A stretch of DNA of 64,000 bases from a virus: IMG/VR virus record IMGVR_UViG_3300046370_000585, positions 1 through 64,000 of that record. One strand, given 5' to 3'. Position 1 is the first letter of the stretch, and every line of letters starts with the position of its first letter. Positions 6,831 through 15,476 of the stretch are shown one piece after another. The position numbers were made by a program, and so were the translations under genes. The notes below the pieces were generated by a model, which ran no database searches, had not been told where the DNA came from, and saw only the letters and a program-made list of their open reading frames with translations.

Positions 6831-8489
6831 ATGGCAAAAATACAAAAAAGCGAACTTTCATCTTTTGAAGGCACCTCTACTCTAGAAATTGATGGTCAAG
6901 AAGGACTCATTAAATTAGGTGTTGTTAAAATATACAACGGAACAAATGAGAATTTAAAAATAGAAATTCAGCATAAAAACAACGGCGGAGCTTACAAGAC
7001 AATTAAAAAATATACAATATTGCCCGAAGAAGATTTAATGGCGGGAAATTTTGCATTCAATGATATTGATGATGGTTGGAAAGCTTTGTTTGATACCTCT
7101 GGGACTGGAGAGTACAATGTTTCATATACGCTAGTATGTGACTCTTCGTTAGAAAACAGTTATGGCTCAGGAGATACTTCAGGCTCAGGAGACACTTCAG
7201 GCTCAGGAGATACTTCAGGCTCAGGAGACACTTCAGGCTCAGGAGACACTTCAGGATCAGGAGATACTTCAGGCTCAGGAGACACTTCAGGCTCAGGAGA
7301 CACTTCAGGCTCAGGAGGCACTTCAGGATCAGGAGATACTTCAGGATCAGGAGACACTTCAGGCTCAGGAGACACTTCAGGCTCAGGAGACACTTCAGGC
7401 TCAGGAGACACTTCAGGCTCAGGAGACACTTCAGGATCAGGAGACACTTCAGGCTCAGGAGACACTTCAGGATCAGGAGACACTTCAGGCTCAGGAGACA
7501 CTTCAGGATCAGGAGACACTTCAGGCTCAGGAGACACTTCAGGCTCAGGAGACACTTCAGGATCAGGAGACACTTCAGGATCAGGAGACACTTCCGCACA
7601 AGGACTCCAAAATATTTCCTTACAATTTAACGATGAAGGTTCTTGGCCCGCTGGCAAAAGAACTGACAGAAGCCTAATTAGCAGTGTGCCTAGCAGTATA
7701 GCGCAGTCCACACAAGGAACAATTTGCTTTTGGATAAACTTTTTAAATGATCAGGCTAACCAATACCCTGTTAGACTTTACCATTCTACTTATCCTGAAT
7801 TTACTGAAATAGAATTCAGGATGAGTAGAACTTCCCTTCAGATTGAAGCAAAAACAGGAGATGGCACGGGGGGTGGAGATTATGAAGAGACGACGCAATG
7901 GAGGGTGGGCGACGGAACAACTAGTTTTACTTGGGAAAAAAATACTTGGCATCATATAGCTTTAACACAAGACGATACGCAAGCAAAACCAAAAGTGTAT
8001 CTAGATGGACTTTTGGTAGAGCAAAATATTTTTAGCCCTGCAGATACCCAAGAATCTTGGGATTGGTGGTTTAATTCTTACTACAACTTACGAAACGGAA
8101 CGACAAGACAGACAATTAATCAAATAAAGTTAGGCGGTGACGGTTTTGTAGGCATGATAGATAATTTTGCAATCTGGGATACAGAACTAACAGCAGAAAA
8201 CATAGAAAATATAGCTGATGGAGATCATACTTTTGATTTATCAACTTTTGGTGATCCTCAAATTTGGTGGCGAATGGGAAGAGATGATAATGTTACAGAT
8301 GGTGTTCAAACTGGCGTAACTCCTACGGCGATGGGAGATTTCGGCAACAATACGATTTCAACAATTACCGATGAAGGTGTTTCAGGAACAGACGCAACAT
8401 TAAACGGATTTACAGGAAATGTACAGTATGGAGTTCAGGGTACAATATATTATCCTTGGTTTGCTAAAAATGTAAAAACCAATTCATGA
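6831..8489 (+). CDS. Repeat-bearing surface protein with LamG/concanavalin-like C-terminus
   Basis: A 552-residue, probably virion-exposed protein in three parts. Residues 1-111 form a small beta-rich domain. Residues 112-255 are 24 tandem GSGDTS hexapeptides encoded by an 18-bp repeat. Residues about 260-552 look like a concanavalin-like lectin (LamG) fold, with phrases such as TICFWINFL, TWHHIALTQDD, KVYLDGLLVE and GMIDNFAIWDTEL typical of it. This suggests a carbohydrate-binding head on a flexible acidic stalk, perhaps a fibre or adhesin. No signal peptide is seen. Confidence 0.8.
   Translation: MAKIQKSELSSFEGTSTLEIDGQEGLIKLGVVKIYNGTNENLKIEIQHKNNGGAYKTIKKYTILPEEDLMAGNFAFNDIDDGWKALFDTSGTGEYNVSYTLVCDSSLENSYGSGDTSGSGDTSGSGDTSGSGDTSGSGDTSGSGDTSGSGDTSGSGDTSGSGGTSGSGDTSGSGDTSGSGDTSGSGDTSGSGDTSGSGDTSGSGDTSGSGDTSGSGDTSGSGDTSGSGDTSGSGDTSGSGDTSGSGDTSGSGDTSAQGLQNISLQFNDEGSWPAGKRTDRSLISSVPSSIAQSTQGTICFWINFLNDQANQYPVRLYHSTYPEFTEIEFRMSRTSLQIEAKTGDGTGGGDYEETTQWRVGDGTTSFTWEKNTWHHIALTQDDTQAKPKVYLDGLLVEQNIFSPADTQESWDWWFNSYYNLRNGTTRQTINQIKLGGDGFVGMIDNFAIWDTELTAENIENIADGDHTFDLSTFGDPQIWWRMGRDDNVTDGVQTGVTPTAMGDFGNNTISTITDEGVSGTDATLNGFTGNVQYGVQGTIYYPWFAKNVKTNS
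7164..7595 (+). repeat. 18-bp tandem repeat, 24 copies
   Basis: Consensus GGCTCAGGAGACACTTCA, in frame, 432 bases in all. Variation is nearly all third-base (GGC/GGA, GAT/GAC), with one Asp-to-Gly change in copy nine. The unit lacks stops in several frames, which produces long spurious reading frames on both strands here. Confidence 0.95.
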
Positions 8490-8653
8490 ATAATAGCCAA
8501 AAGAAATACGCTTCTTCAGAAAAGGGTAAGATTGCAATATCAAGAGCTAGAAAAAAATATGACGAAGAGGATTTAGAAAGAAGACGCAAGCAAAAAAGGG
8601 ATTACATGCGAAGAAAAAGAGAGCAAGATCCAAATTATTGCAAGTGGAAATAA
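8486..8653 (+). CDS. Small, very basic protein
   Basis: A 55-residue protein with a long Arg/Lys-rich helix (residues about 18-48, e.g. RRRKQKRDYMRRKR). It probably binds nucleic acid or is a structural remnant. It overlaps the stop of the surface protein (ATGA). No family is assigned. Confidence 0.65.
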   Translation: MNNSQKKYASSEKGKIAISRARKKYDEEDLERRRKQKRDYMRRKREQDPNYCKWK

Positions 8654-8666
8654 AGCCTATTTTTTC

Positions 8667-8695
8667 TTTACTTTTTTAAATTTTTCGCATATCAT
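8667..8695 (+). promoter_or_regulatory. Promoter giving a leaderless start at 8702
   Basis: TTTACT at 8667-8672, 17 bases, TATCAT at 8690-8695, then six bases to ATG. Confidence 0.6.
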
Positions 8696-8701
8696 AGGGC
8701 T

Positions 8702-9100
8702 ATGAATAATATAAAATATTTATTAATAGTGATGATTGCATTTCTTATTGGAGCGCAATCAAATTTTAATCAAGCTTTTGATGGAAAAATTCAACCAAAA
8801 AGTTTTTCAAGAGATTCATATAAAGTTCTAGTAGAGCATGCGAAAGGTTGTTACTTAATTGAAGTCAATAGCATTCCAGAACCTTTTGATATTGCAGGTT
8901 CGAGACCATATGTTTTATGGGTAAATGGTGAAAGATTTAACGTACCTAAACAAGACCTCAAGAATATTATTGAAAAAGTTGGTCGAGAAAACATTCCGCC
9001 AATTGACAGAAATGACATTCACAAAGGTTGGATGAGATCTTTTTTTGAAAACCCTAAAACAATTAATGATTTATTAGCAAACTCTAAACATATACAATGA
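8702..9100 (+). CDS. Exported or membrane-anchored protein, unknown
   Basis: A 132-residue protein with an N-terminal hydrophobic segment (LLIVMIAFLIGAQS) that looks like a signal anchor or signal peptide with a possible cut after AQS. The rest is soluble and unrecognised. Its stop overlaps the next start (ATGA), linking it to the cytidylyltransferase. Confidence 0.65.
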   Translation: MNNIKYLLIVMIAFLIGAQSNFNQAFDGKIQPKSFSRDSYKVLVEHAKGCYLIEVNSIPEPFDIAGSRPYVLWVNGERFNVPKQDLKNIIEKVGRENIPPIDRNDIHKGWMRSFFENPKTINDLLANSKHIQ

Positions 9101-9516
9101 AAACAGGAATCACCTTCTCTACCTTTGACTTGCTGCATGCAGGTCATGTAATGATGCTAAAAGAGGCAAAAAGTGTTTGTGATTATTTAATTTGTGGGTT
9201 GCATGTAGATCCACAAATAGAAAGGCCTCAAAAAAATTGCCCAATACAATCCTTGCCAGAAAGATATATGCAACTTTCTTCTTTAAGTTATGTTGATGAA
9301 ATAATTCCTTATCAGTATGAGCAAGACTTATGGAATATATTAAAAAGCTACAAAATAGACATTAGAATTGTTGGGTCAGACCATAAAAATACAAATTTTA
9401 GCGGCTTAGATATTTGTAAAGACTTAGGGATAGAAATATATTATAACAGCAGAAATCACGACTTCTCTAGCACAGAATTACGAAAAAGGATTGCAACTTC
9501 AGAAAAAAAGAAATAA
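9097..9516 (+). CDS. Cytidylyltransferase-like nucleotidyltransferase
   Basis: A 139-residue protein of the TagD/RfaE-C/glycerol-3-phosphate cytidylyltransferase type. It has the N-terminal FSTFDLLHAGHVMML with the HxGH nucleotide-binding motif, IVGSDHK in the middle and the SSTELRKRI that stands for the ISTTxI motif. The reaction is transfer of CMP (or another nucleotide) to a phosphorylated alcohol or sugar. The substrate is not evident. It starts a set of genes for activated-group transfer reaching to 12141. Confidence 0.85.
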   Translation: MKTGITFSTFDLLHAGHVMMLKEAKSVCDYLICGLHVDPQIERPQKNCPIQSLPERYMQLSSLSYVDEIIPYQYEQDLWNILKSYKIDIRIVGSDHKNTNFSGLDICKDLGIEIYYNSRNHDFSSTELRKRIATSEKKK

Positions 9517-9752
9517 TGTTACCAAAAAGCGATTTATCTAAAATTATTGAGTTAAATTCCTCAATTTTAAAACTATTACCTAAAAACGATTCTATGCATG
9601 ATATGTACTTCAAAATGGATAAAAGGCTAAAAGAGAGATTCGATTTATATGATAAATTTATTAAAAATCCCTACAAAGATGCTTCCCGCTCATTTAAATT
9701 AAATTCTGATAAAGAATTAGGTTTAGGCGAATATTTATCTCCAGAGGACTAG
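9516..9752 (+). CDS. Unknown protein between two cytidylyltransferases
   Basis: A 78-residue charged protein with no recognised motif. It shares one base with the preceding stop and is followed two bases later by a TTG-started gene, for which its GAGGA near 9744 can act as ribosome-binding site. Confidence 0.6.
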   Translation: MLPKSDLSKIIELNSSILKLLPKNDSMHDMYFKMDKRLKERFDLYDKFIKNPYKDASRSFKLNSDKELGLGEYLSPED

Positions 9753-9754
9753 TT

Positions 9755-11086
9755 TTGACAAAAGTAATTACTTATGGAACTTTTGATATGCTACACTCAG
9801 GGCATATTAATTTGTTAAAAAGAGCTAAAGAGCTTGGAGACTACCTAATTGTCGGAGTCACTGGAGAAGACTACGATAAACAGAGAGGCAAACTAAATGT
9901 TGCGGAGAGCTTGCACAAAAGAATAAAAAATATAGAAGAAACAGGTTTAGCAGATGAAATTATAGTAGAAGAATACTATGGTCAAAAATTAATTGACATC
10001 CAATCTAAGAATGTTGATATATTTGCAATAGGCTCAGACTGGGTGGATAAATTTAATTATTTAAAAGAGTACTGTAAGGTAATTTACCTTCCTCGCACAA
10101 AAGGCGTTTCCAGCACAAAAATTAGAAACAAAAAGAATTTCATTAAAATAGGCATCATAGGCACTGGCAATATAGCATCAAGATTTGTAAAAGAATCAAA
10201 ATTTGTTTCAAATGTCGAAATTTCATGCGTTTACTCAAAAACTTTACATAGAGCTAAACTTTTTGGACAAAAACATGAAATACAAAAATCTACCAATAAT
10301 TTAGATACATTTATACAAAACGTAGATGCCGTATACATTGCGACAATTCACGAACTGCATTATATGTTTGCAAAAAAAATGCTAAATGCCTCAAAACATG
10401 TTTTATGCGAAAAACCTCTAACTTTGAATATCGATCAATGTAAGGAACTTTGGCAATTAGCCGAAGAAAAACATCTGACTTTTTTAGAAGGGGTAAAGAC
10501 AGCCTTTTGCGAAGGTTTTATTAAAATGGTAAGCTTTGCAAAAAGTGGAGTAATTGGAGATATTATGCATTTAGATTGCTCTTTCACAAAACTAATAGAA
10601 GATAAATCCAGAAGGGAATTCATGAAAAATGGAGGAGCACATAATGAATTAATGAGTTATATGCTCTTGGCGGCAGCTAAGATTCTAGGAAAAAATGTAA
10701 AGAAATACAAGAACTTAAGATTTTACAAAAATTCTCAAGTAGATATTTTTTCTTCTTTAAACTTGGAATACGCAAACAGTATAGCAAATCTTTATTGCGG
10801 AATAGGTGCAAAAAAGCAGGGAGATTTAATCATTTCGGGCACAAAAGGATTCATTGTCTGCAAAGCGCCTTGGTGGAAAACTAAAAATATCCAAATTAAG
10901 TTCGAAGATTCATCTAAAGATTTTGAGTTAAATTTTGATTTTCAAGGAGATGGGCTGAGATATGAAATATCTGAATTTGCAAATTGCATATCTAATAAAA
11001 AAACACATTCATTCAAGTTAAATAATAAAGATTCAATTTTTATCAACAGTTATATTAATTGTAATTATTCAAAGATTGATGTGTAA
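9755..11086 (+). CDS. Fused cytidylyltransferase and Gfo/Idh/MocA oxidoreductase
   Basis: A two-domain protein of 443 residues starting at TTG. Residues 1-about 128 form a complete cytidylyltransferase (TYGTFDMLHSGHINLL, GSDW, and GVSSTKIR). Residues about 130-443 form an NAD(P)-dependent oxidoreductase with Rossmann motif IGIIGTGNIASRF and the family hallmark CEKPLTLN. The fusion suggests that one enzyme oxidises or reduces a polyol-phosphate or sugar-phosphate and the other activates it with CTP, analogous to the TarJ/TarI pair for CDP-ribitol, although the oxidoreductase family here is different. The pathway is inference. Confidence 0.88.
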   Translation: MTKVITYGTFDMLHSGHINLLKRAKELGDYLIVGVTGEDYDKQRGKLNVAESLHKRIKNIEETGLADEIIVEEYYGQKLIDIQSKNVDIFAIGSDWVDKFNYLKEYCKVIYLPRTKGVSSTKIRNKKNFIKIGIIGTGNIASRFVKESKFVSNVEISCVYSKTLHRAKLFGQKHEIQKSTNNLDTFIQNVDAVYIATIHELHYMFAKKMLNASKHVLCEKPLTLNIDQCKELWQLAEEKHLTFLEGVKTAFCEGFIKMVSFAKSGVIGDIMHLDCSFTKLIEDKSRREFMKNGGAHNELMSYMLLAAAKILGKNVKKYKNLRFYKNSQVDIFSSLNLEYANSIANLYCGIGAKKQGDLIISGTKGFIVCKAPWWKTKNIQIKFEDSSKDFELNFDFQGDGLRYEISEFANCISNKKTHSFKLNNKDSIFINSYINCNYSKIDV

Positions 11087-11094
11087 TATATTTT

Positions 11095-12141
11095 ATGGAT
11101 TCACTGTTTTTCAAGTATGTATTAGATAAATACTTTAAACCAAGATGTGATCAAAAAATCTGGAGTAAAATATCTTATTTATCTAACAAACCTCCGTTTT
11201 CTCTAAAAGATTTGGTTCAATATAATTGCTACACTCTTCTTGCAACAAAATTCAACACCCATTTTTTTGAAAAACAATATAGAATGGAAGCGAGAGAAAT
11301 AATTCCTGAAGAAGCTTTTGGATACCATTCAAATGTTTTTAAATCTTTACTAGATGCTTTTTTTATAGCATCAGACTTTAATATCGAAGACTTAAAAACT
11401 TATATGTTTAATTTAAAAGGCGGAGGTTATATTTTTATAGAACTAAGTCCCGACAGCCTGATTAAATACAGAAATTTTGAAAATATTAAAGAGATTGAAT
11501 TAGTAGAAAATTCTGAACATGGAATTATATTCAGAAAGCGAAAGTTAAACATTACTTACAGTAAAAACTTCTGGAGATATAAAAAAAAGTGCAGGCCAGA
11601 CTGGCAACCGACCAGAAACTATAATCATTTAGCGAGATTTAATGCTGTATGTGAAAAATTTAATATAAAATATTCAGCGATAGGAGGAACAGCTTTAGGA
11701 TTAGCTAGAAACGGAGGCATTATACCTTGGGATGATGATGTTGATGCTGCAACGACCCCTTATATGTGGGAATTATTAAGAAGCAAGCAGAAACACTTTC
11801 GATGGAATGGGATGAAATATTTTTATCACCGACCAGGAAGAAAACATATTGGTGCAGTAGACCTGTTTGGATTAAGATGGTTAAATAAAAATAATTTATA
11901 CACTGGACCTTTAAAAGCCTCAGTTTCTAAAGTTGAATGGGAAAATGTAGAAAAACAAATATTTGGACTTTCTCATGTATATGCCCCTCTTAATTTGCAC
12001 AGAATGTTATCCGCAAGATACGGAAAGCATTATTATGATATAGCTAATGGGAAAGACGCGTTTCACGGAAGGTGCAATTTTAAAAATTTTCAATTACTCG
12101 GAGAAGATAGGGGTTTCATTTGCACCCCTGAGCCGTATTAG
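11095..12141 (+). CDS. LicD-family phosphotransferase
   Basis: The C-terminal half carries the LicD/fukutin nucleotidyltransferase-fold signature GGTALGLARNGGIIPWDDD (about residues 197-215). Known members move phosphocholine or polyol-phosphate from a CDP carrier onto a surface glycan. The N-terminal 150 residues are not recognised and may bind the acceptor. Placement right after two cytidylyltransferases supports a CDP-activated donor. It ends convergent with a small minus-strand gene. Confidence 0.85.
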   Translation: MDSLFFKYVLDKYFKPRCDQKIWSKISYLSNKPPFSLKDLVQYNCYTLLATKFNTHFFEKQYRMEAREIIPEEAFGYHSNVFKSLLDAFFIASDFNIEDLKTYMFNLKGGGYIFIELSPDSLIKYRNFENIKEIELVENSEHGIIFRKRKLNITYSKNFWRYKKKCRPDWQPTRNYNHLARFNAVCEKFNIKYSAIGGTALGLARNGGIIPWDDDVDAATTPYMWELLRSKQKHFRWNGMKYFYHRPGRKHIGAVDLFGLRWLNKNNLYTGPLKASVSKVEWENVEKQIFGLSHVYAPLNLHRMLSARYGKHYYDIANGKDAFHGRCNFKNFQLLGEDRGFICTPEPY

Positions 12142-12307
12142 ACACTAGGTATTCGCCCATATGTTCGGAAAAAAAGTAAACTTGTTCCATCAGTTTAGAT
12201 CTTTCTTCTCCTTTTAAAGTTTTAGCTTTTTCGTATAAATTTAATACGAAATCCGAATCTATCTTACATTCTATTTTAACTTTCTTTTCTTTTCCTTTTC
12301 TTTTCAT
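12116..12307 (-). CDS. Small basic protein, minus strand
   Basis: A 63-residue protein if started at the ATG at 12307, beginning with a Lys/Arg-rich stretch and continuing as an amphipathic helix. It overlaps the end of the LicD gene by 26 bases. A longer start at 12364 is possible but would lie under the divergent promoter. Function is unknown. Confidence 0.5.
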   Translation of the reverse strand: MKRKGKEKKVKIECKIDSDFVLNLYEKAKTLKGEERSKLMEQVYFFSEHMGEYLVSNTAQGCK

Positions 12308-12329
12308 AAAAATATTTACACTTTCAATG

Positions 12330-12358
12330 TTGACAAATATCATTAGATATGCTAATAT
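12330..12358 (+). promoter_or_regulatory. Consensus promoter giving a leaderless start at 12367
   Basis: TTGACA at 12330-12335, 17 bases, TAATAT at 12353-12358, then eight bases to the ATG at 12367. An earlier in-frame ATG at 12349 lies inside the promoter and would not be transcribed. Confidence 0.75.
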
Positions 12359-12366
12359 CATCATTA

Positions 12367-12555
12367 ATGAATTTAAGCAAAGACCAAGAAAAAGTGTTCT
12401 TAAAATGCGCAGAAGAGTTAACTGAGCTAGCTACAGTCTTACTGCAAGAAGTAAATAAAGACAAATGCAAATACAATAAAATTATTGAAGAAAAACTTGA
12501 CGTTGAAAAACAGCTTAATAAATTAAGCCAAATCCTCAATACTGGAGAAGTTTAA
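12367..12555 (+). CDS. Small helical protein, possibly MazG-like
   Basis: A 62-residue helical protein. The segment KCAEELTELATVLLQE followed by IIEEKLDVEKQL recalls the EExxE...ExxD arrangement of MazG-type nucleotide pyrophosphohydrolases, but it is shorter than the family and the acidic residues fit imperfectly. I treat the relation as possible only. The start is set by the promoter. Confidence 0.55.
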   Translation: MNLSKDQEKVFLKCAEELTELATVLLQEVNKDKCKYNKIIEEKLDVEKQLNKLSQILNTGEV

Positions 12556-12702
12556 TTTTTATTGATCTTTACTTTTTGAGATTTCGATATATGTATAAAA
12601 ATGATTAATTCGTTAGGAAGCTTTTTTTCGCGATATTTAGCTATGAATATGTTTCTTTAAATTTAATTTTATCATTTTTTTATATATCATAAATATATAC
12701 AC

Positions 12703-12948
12703 ATGACACAACAAGAAAGAGAAAAAAGATTATATACTTTCAGAATTAAGTATAACTATGGAGACTACCATTCAGCTGAAGATAGTTATCATTATTATTC
12801 AGCTTTTTCAGCAGAACAAGCTTTAGAATATCATTGTTTCATGATGGAAAGAAAGAATCTCAAATGCCAGACTTTATCAATAGAGCGTCAATGCCCATGG
12901 ACAGATGACTGGGAAGATTATAGCTCTCCTGAATTAAAAATTAATTAA
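12703..12948 (+). CDS. Unknown protein, 81 residues
   Basis: A tyrosine- and histidine-rich small protein (GDYHSAEDSYHYYSAF near residues 20-35). No family is recognised. It ends four bases before the convergent GT25-like gene. The 147 bases upstream are AT-rich and hold only a weak TTTACT promoter-like site at 12568. Confidence 0.6.
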   Translation: MTQQEREKRLYTFRIKYNYGDYHSAEDSYHYYSAFSAEQALEYHCFMMERKNLKCQTLSIERQCPWTDDWEDYSSPELKIN

Positions 12949-12951
12949 GTT

Positions 12952-13518
12952 TTATTTTAAAGAAGATTTTTTAGACCAATCTGCTAATCTAATTTTTGGT
13001 AATTGAGCAGTTTCCCAAGAACGAGGCATACCGTACCAAAATAAAAATTTATCAACAGGGAAGCGGATTGTATGTCTTGTTTTTAATATTAATTCCTTAC
13101 AAGTGAGCGAATCGATCATATATGCCTCACTGCCATGGCACATGCTTCCAAATCTTAAATTAACTACTGTTCGATCTTCAGGCTCAATTTGCTGATCAGC
13201 CATCAATTTAATTACGTCATAAGGCTCGACATCATCTTCCAGTATAAGATATTTTTCATTTTTTCCAGTCAAATTATAAATTTTAAATATTTTAGCCCAT
13301 ACATTGTAGTGGCTTAAAAAACAGCCGTAAGCACCTTTGCATCTATTAAAATGCCTAGCGAATCTTTGATAAAGATCTACCTTAAAACCTCGCTTTTCAG
13401 CGAAACTTTCGCCTTTTTTTCTTGAATCAAAGCATGTAGATTTTTCTAAAAAATGCATGCCAACATACTTTGACCATCGAGACGGATCACAGTTAATCAT
13501 ATACGCCTTGTTTATCAT
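12952..13518 (-). CDS. Glycosyltransferase family 25-like
   Basis: A 188-residue protein with the GT25 (LPS beta-1,4-galactosyltransferase type) pattern: an N-terminal NCDPSRW strand, GCFLSHYNVW, the metal/nucleotide motif YLILEDDVEP and a later GSEAYMIDS with PVDKFLFW. It would add a hexose to a surface glycan. It is the last of three minus-strand genes transcribed from 14646 leftward. Confidence 0.83.
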   Translation of the reverse strand: MINKAYMINCDPSRWSKYVGMHFLEKSTCFDSRKKGESFAEKRGFKVDLYQRFARHFNRCKGAYGCFLSHYNVWAKIFKIYNLTGKNEKYLILEDDVEPYDVIKLMADQQIEPEDRTVVNLRFGSMCHGSEAYMIDSLTCKELILKTRHTIRFPVDKFLFWYGMPRSWETAQLPKIRLADWSKKSSLK

Positions 13519-13540
13519 ATATGATATTATATATTACACA

Positions 13541-13909
13541 TCAATTATCTATATATTTAAACCCTAATTTTTTATAAAATTCTTTTTTTTCAAAAACTTC
13601 CATGCTGCGAATTTGATGATTTACATATTCAGCAATTCTCATTCTTCTTTTCTCAGGCGACCCATTAACAAAAAACATAAACATAGATTCGTTTTCTAAT
13701 TTATTTAACAAATAATCAAAAATGTGACGATCCACAATTTTTTTATATAGAGTTATTTTTTCTTCGTAAGTCATGCTTTCATAATACGATAGGGAGATTA
13801 ATTCAGATTGTATTTTTTCTTTGATCACAAACTTAGCTGGACGAGTAGACAAAACCCTATCATATATATAACTTATTAATACATCTCGTTGACTTCTATC
13901 AATATTCAT
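13541..13909 (-). CDS. Unknown helical protein, 122 residues
   Basis: A mostly helical, charged protein with no recognised domain. Its start overlaps the stop of the upstream glycosyltransferase-like gene by four bases, so the two are translationally coupled. Confidence 0.6.
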   Translation of the reverse strand: MNIDRSQRDVLISYIYDRVLSTRPAKFVIKEKIQSELISLSYYESMTYEEKITLYKKIVDRHIFDYLLNKLENESMFMFFVNGSPEKRRMRIAEYVNHQIRSMEVFEKKEFYKKLGFKYIDN

Positions 13910-14646
13910 TTTACAAATTTTAAATTAAACCAGTCTAAAAAAAACTGAATATTTTTATTACCACGAGCTTGACCCTGAAATATATTCATATTGTACTTTT
14001 TACACAATAAAGAAAGAACGCTTTGGTCCTCTCTATGAGCTTGAAAGCCTCTATTTTTTTTAAATATGCTCGTCGAGCCGCTAGAAAGATTAAGGAAAAA
14101 AGAGCAAAAATGAAGCCACATTCTTGCAAAGTCTCTATTTTGTTTGTTATTTTTCAAGAAAAACCAAGTGGCTTGCACTTGAGGAGTTTCGGTATATTTA
14201 GGGCTATCGCAATCCATCGTAATAAATAAATCTCTTTTAGTCCAACGTTTTTCGCACATAGTATATGCGGAAGTTTCATGAAATAAATTTCCATATTTTT
14301 CAACATAATCAAATAAAACTGAGAGATTAACATTTTTAAGATTATTATGATTAGCGTCATAATAAAATATTATATCACCTTCTTCCGAATGATTAAGCAA
14401 AGCATCAAGAACAATAAAAGGCTTCCACATCCAAAGCCCTGCCCCTCTTTTTATTCTGAAAATTGCTCGATTTTTTGATATAAAATCCCTTAAACCAGCA
14501 GAAGCTGGGCTATACGTAAGAACCTTATCTATTGAACAAGCCCCTTTTTTAACATTTGCCTCTCTTTGTTTGATTATTTTATTAAATAATTTATTTCTCC
14601 CCCAACCCGCATTTGGATGGGAGTGATACTGAACAAGTAAATTCAT
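13906..14646 (-). CDS. Glycosyltransferase-like protein
   Basis: A 246-residue protein with GAGLWMWKPFIVLDALL, then DIIFYYDANHNN where a GT-A DxD-type motif would be, and EDQSVLSLLC near the C-terminus, a pattern seen in many capsule/LPS glycosyltransferases. I did not recognise the exact family. It is the first gene of the minus-strand glycan operon. Confidence 0.65.
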   Translation of the reverse strand: MNLLVQYHSHPNAGWGRNKLFNKIIKQREANVKKGACSIDKVLTYSPASAGLRDFISKNRAIFRIKRGAGLWMWKPFIVLDALLNHSEEGDIIFYYDANHNNLKNVNLSVLFDYVEKYGNLFHETSAYTMCEKRWTKRDLFITMDCDSPKYTETPQVQATWFFLKNNKQNRDFARMWLHFCSFFLNLSSGSTSIFKKNRGFQAHREDQSVLSLLCKKYNMNIFQGQARGNKNIQFFLDWFNLKFVK

Positions 14647-14697
14647 TTTAGCAATCCTTTCTTTTAGTTTGTTTAATCATAAATACACAGAATTATC

Positions 14698-14726
14698 TTG
14701 ACTTTTTAAAGTTTTTTTGAGAACAT
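14698..14726 (+). promoter_or_regulatory. Promoter for the 14737 gene
   Basis: TTGACT at 14698-14703, 17 bases ending in TGA, then GAACAT at 14721-14726, and ten bases to ATG. The -10 is weak but the extended TGA matches others in the window. Confidence 0.5.
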
Positions 14727-14736
14727 GTATAAATAA

Positions 14737-14916
14737 ATGAAAAATGAAACAGAATTTATTAATTTAACAGAAATGTGGAAAGACGGAAAATATGTCGAAG
14801 TAGGAGATATTATTTTCAAGGAAGACTGGAGTCATTCAAGAGTAGCGGAGTTTTGCTTGTATTTTGCAAAATATTTAGGCTTGAAAGAATTAGATATATT
14901 AGTTAGAATATTATAA
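14737..14916 (+). CDS. Small unknown protein, 59 residues
   Basis: Begins MKNETEFINLTEMWKDG. No family is recognised. It opens a run of short same-strand genes; the next ATG follows one base after its stop. Confidence 0.6.
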   Translation: MKNETEFINLTEMWKDGKYVEVGDIIFKEDWSHSRVAEFCLYFAKYLGLKELDILVRIL

Positions 14917-14917
14917 T

Positions 14918-15091
14918 ATGAATAAATTAAAAAAACTTGTAATAAGGCTAGATGTACTAAACGAAGAAATAGAATTGATTGAGTCTTTAATTGAACCACA
15001 AGATTGTGGACACTTAAAGACAACAGTCTCGGTATTAAAAGAGAGAATGAAGAAGCTTAAAGAACAAATATACGACTGGAAAGATGAATAA
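14918..15091 (+). CDS. Small coiled-coil protein, 57 residues
   Basis: A heptad-like helical protein with leucines and isoleucines at regular spacing. It overlaps the next gene by eight bases (ATGAATAA). Confidence 0.6.
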   Translation: MNKLKKLVIRLDVLNEEIELIESLIEPQDCGHLKTTVSVLKERMKKLKEQIYDWKDE

Positions 15092-15467
15092 GCTCGACGG
15101 GGTATGGGAAACACATGATTTCGTAATCAAACACCTTACCGAAGGGGAGGCAAAATACAACAGACTTCTTTCTGAATTGCCGATTTATGTAGAACTTTAC
15201 GAAAAAGGTGGAATTAAAAAATCCGAATTGCTTGACAGCGTAGAAAAGGCAGAAAAAAACTGCAAATCGCTACTCAGCCTTTACAACAAACACTTACAAA
15301 CTATAAAAGAAATACACATCATGATTAAAAACAATGATGTACCCCCAGAAAGAGAGGTTACAGCAGAGGTTGTAGATGAATTAAAATCAACAACACTAGA
15401 CCTAATGGAAGCAATCAAACAATCTATGAAATTATTTACTTTCCTCAAAAACGAGCACCATTTATAA
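15084..15467 (+). CDS. Helical protein, 127 residues
   Basis: A long, charged, coiled-coil-rich protein with no recognised family. It is coupled to the upstream gene by overlap. Confidence 0.65.
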   Translation: MNKLDGVWETHDFVIKHLTEGEAKYNRLLSELPIYVELYEKGGIKKSELLDSVEKAEKNCKSLLSLYNKHLQTIKEIHIMIKNNDVPPEREVTAEVVDELKSTTLDLMEAIKQSMKLFTFLKNEHHL

Positions 15468-15476
15468 TAAGTAAAT

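Noticed and set aside
7164-7595. Regular 18-bp repeats as a CRISPR array
   Set aside because: There are no unique spacers; the unit is in frame and encodes GSGDTS, so it is a protein repeat.
7057-7711. Long reading frames on both strands over the repeat
   Set aside because: They arise because the 18-bp unit has no stop in several frames; products are low-complexity (for example EVSPEP repeats) without start context.
12601-12660. 19-codon frame MINSLGSFF... after a TTTACT promoter-like site
   Set aside because: The -10 (ATGTAT) is weak, there is no overlap with another gene and no hydrophobic or other pattern, so evidence is too thin.
14727-14734. T4-type late promoter TATAAATA before the 14737 gene
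   Set aside because: A TTGACT with extended -10 fits better and no other convincing TATAAATA sites precede the late genes at 52-64 kb.
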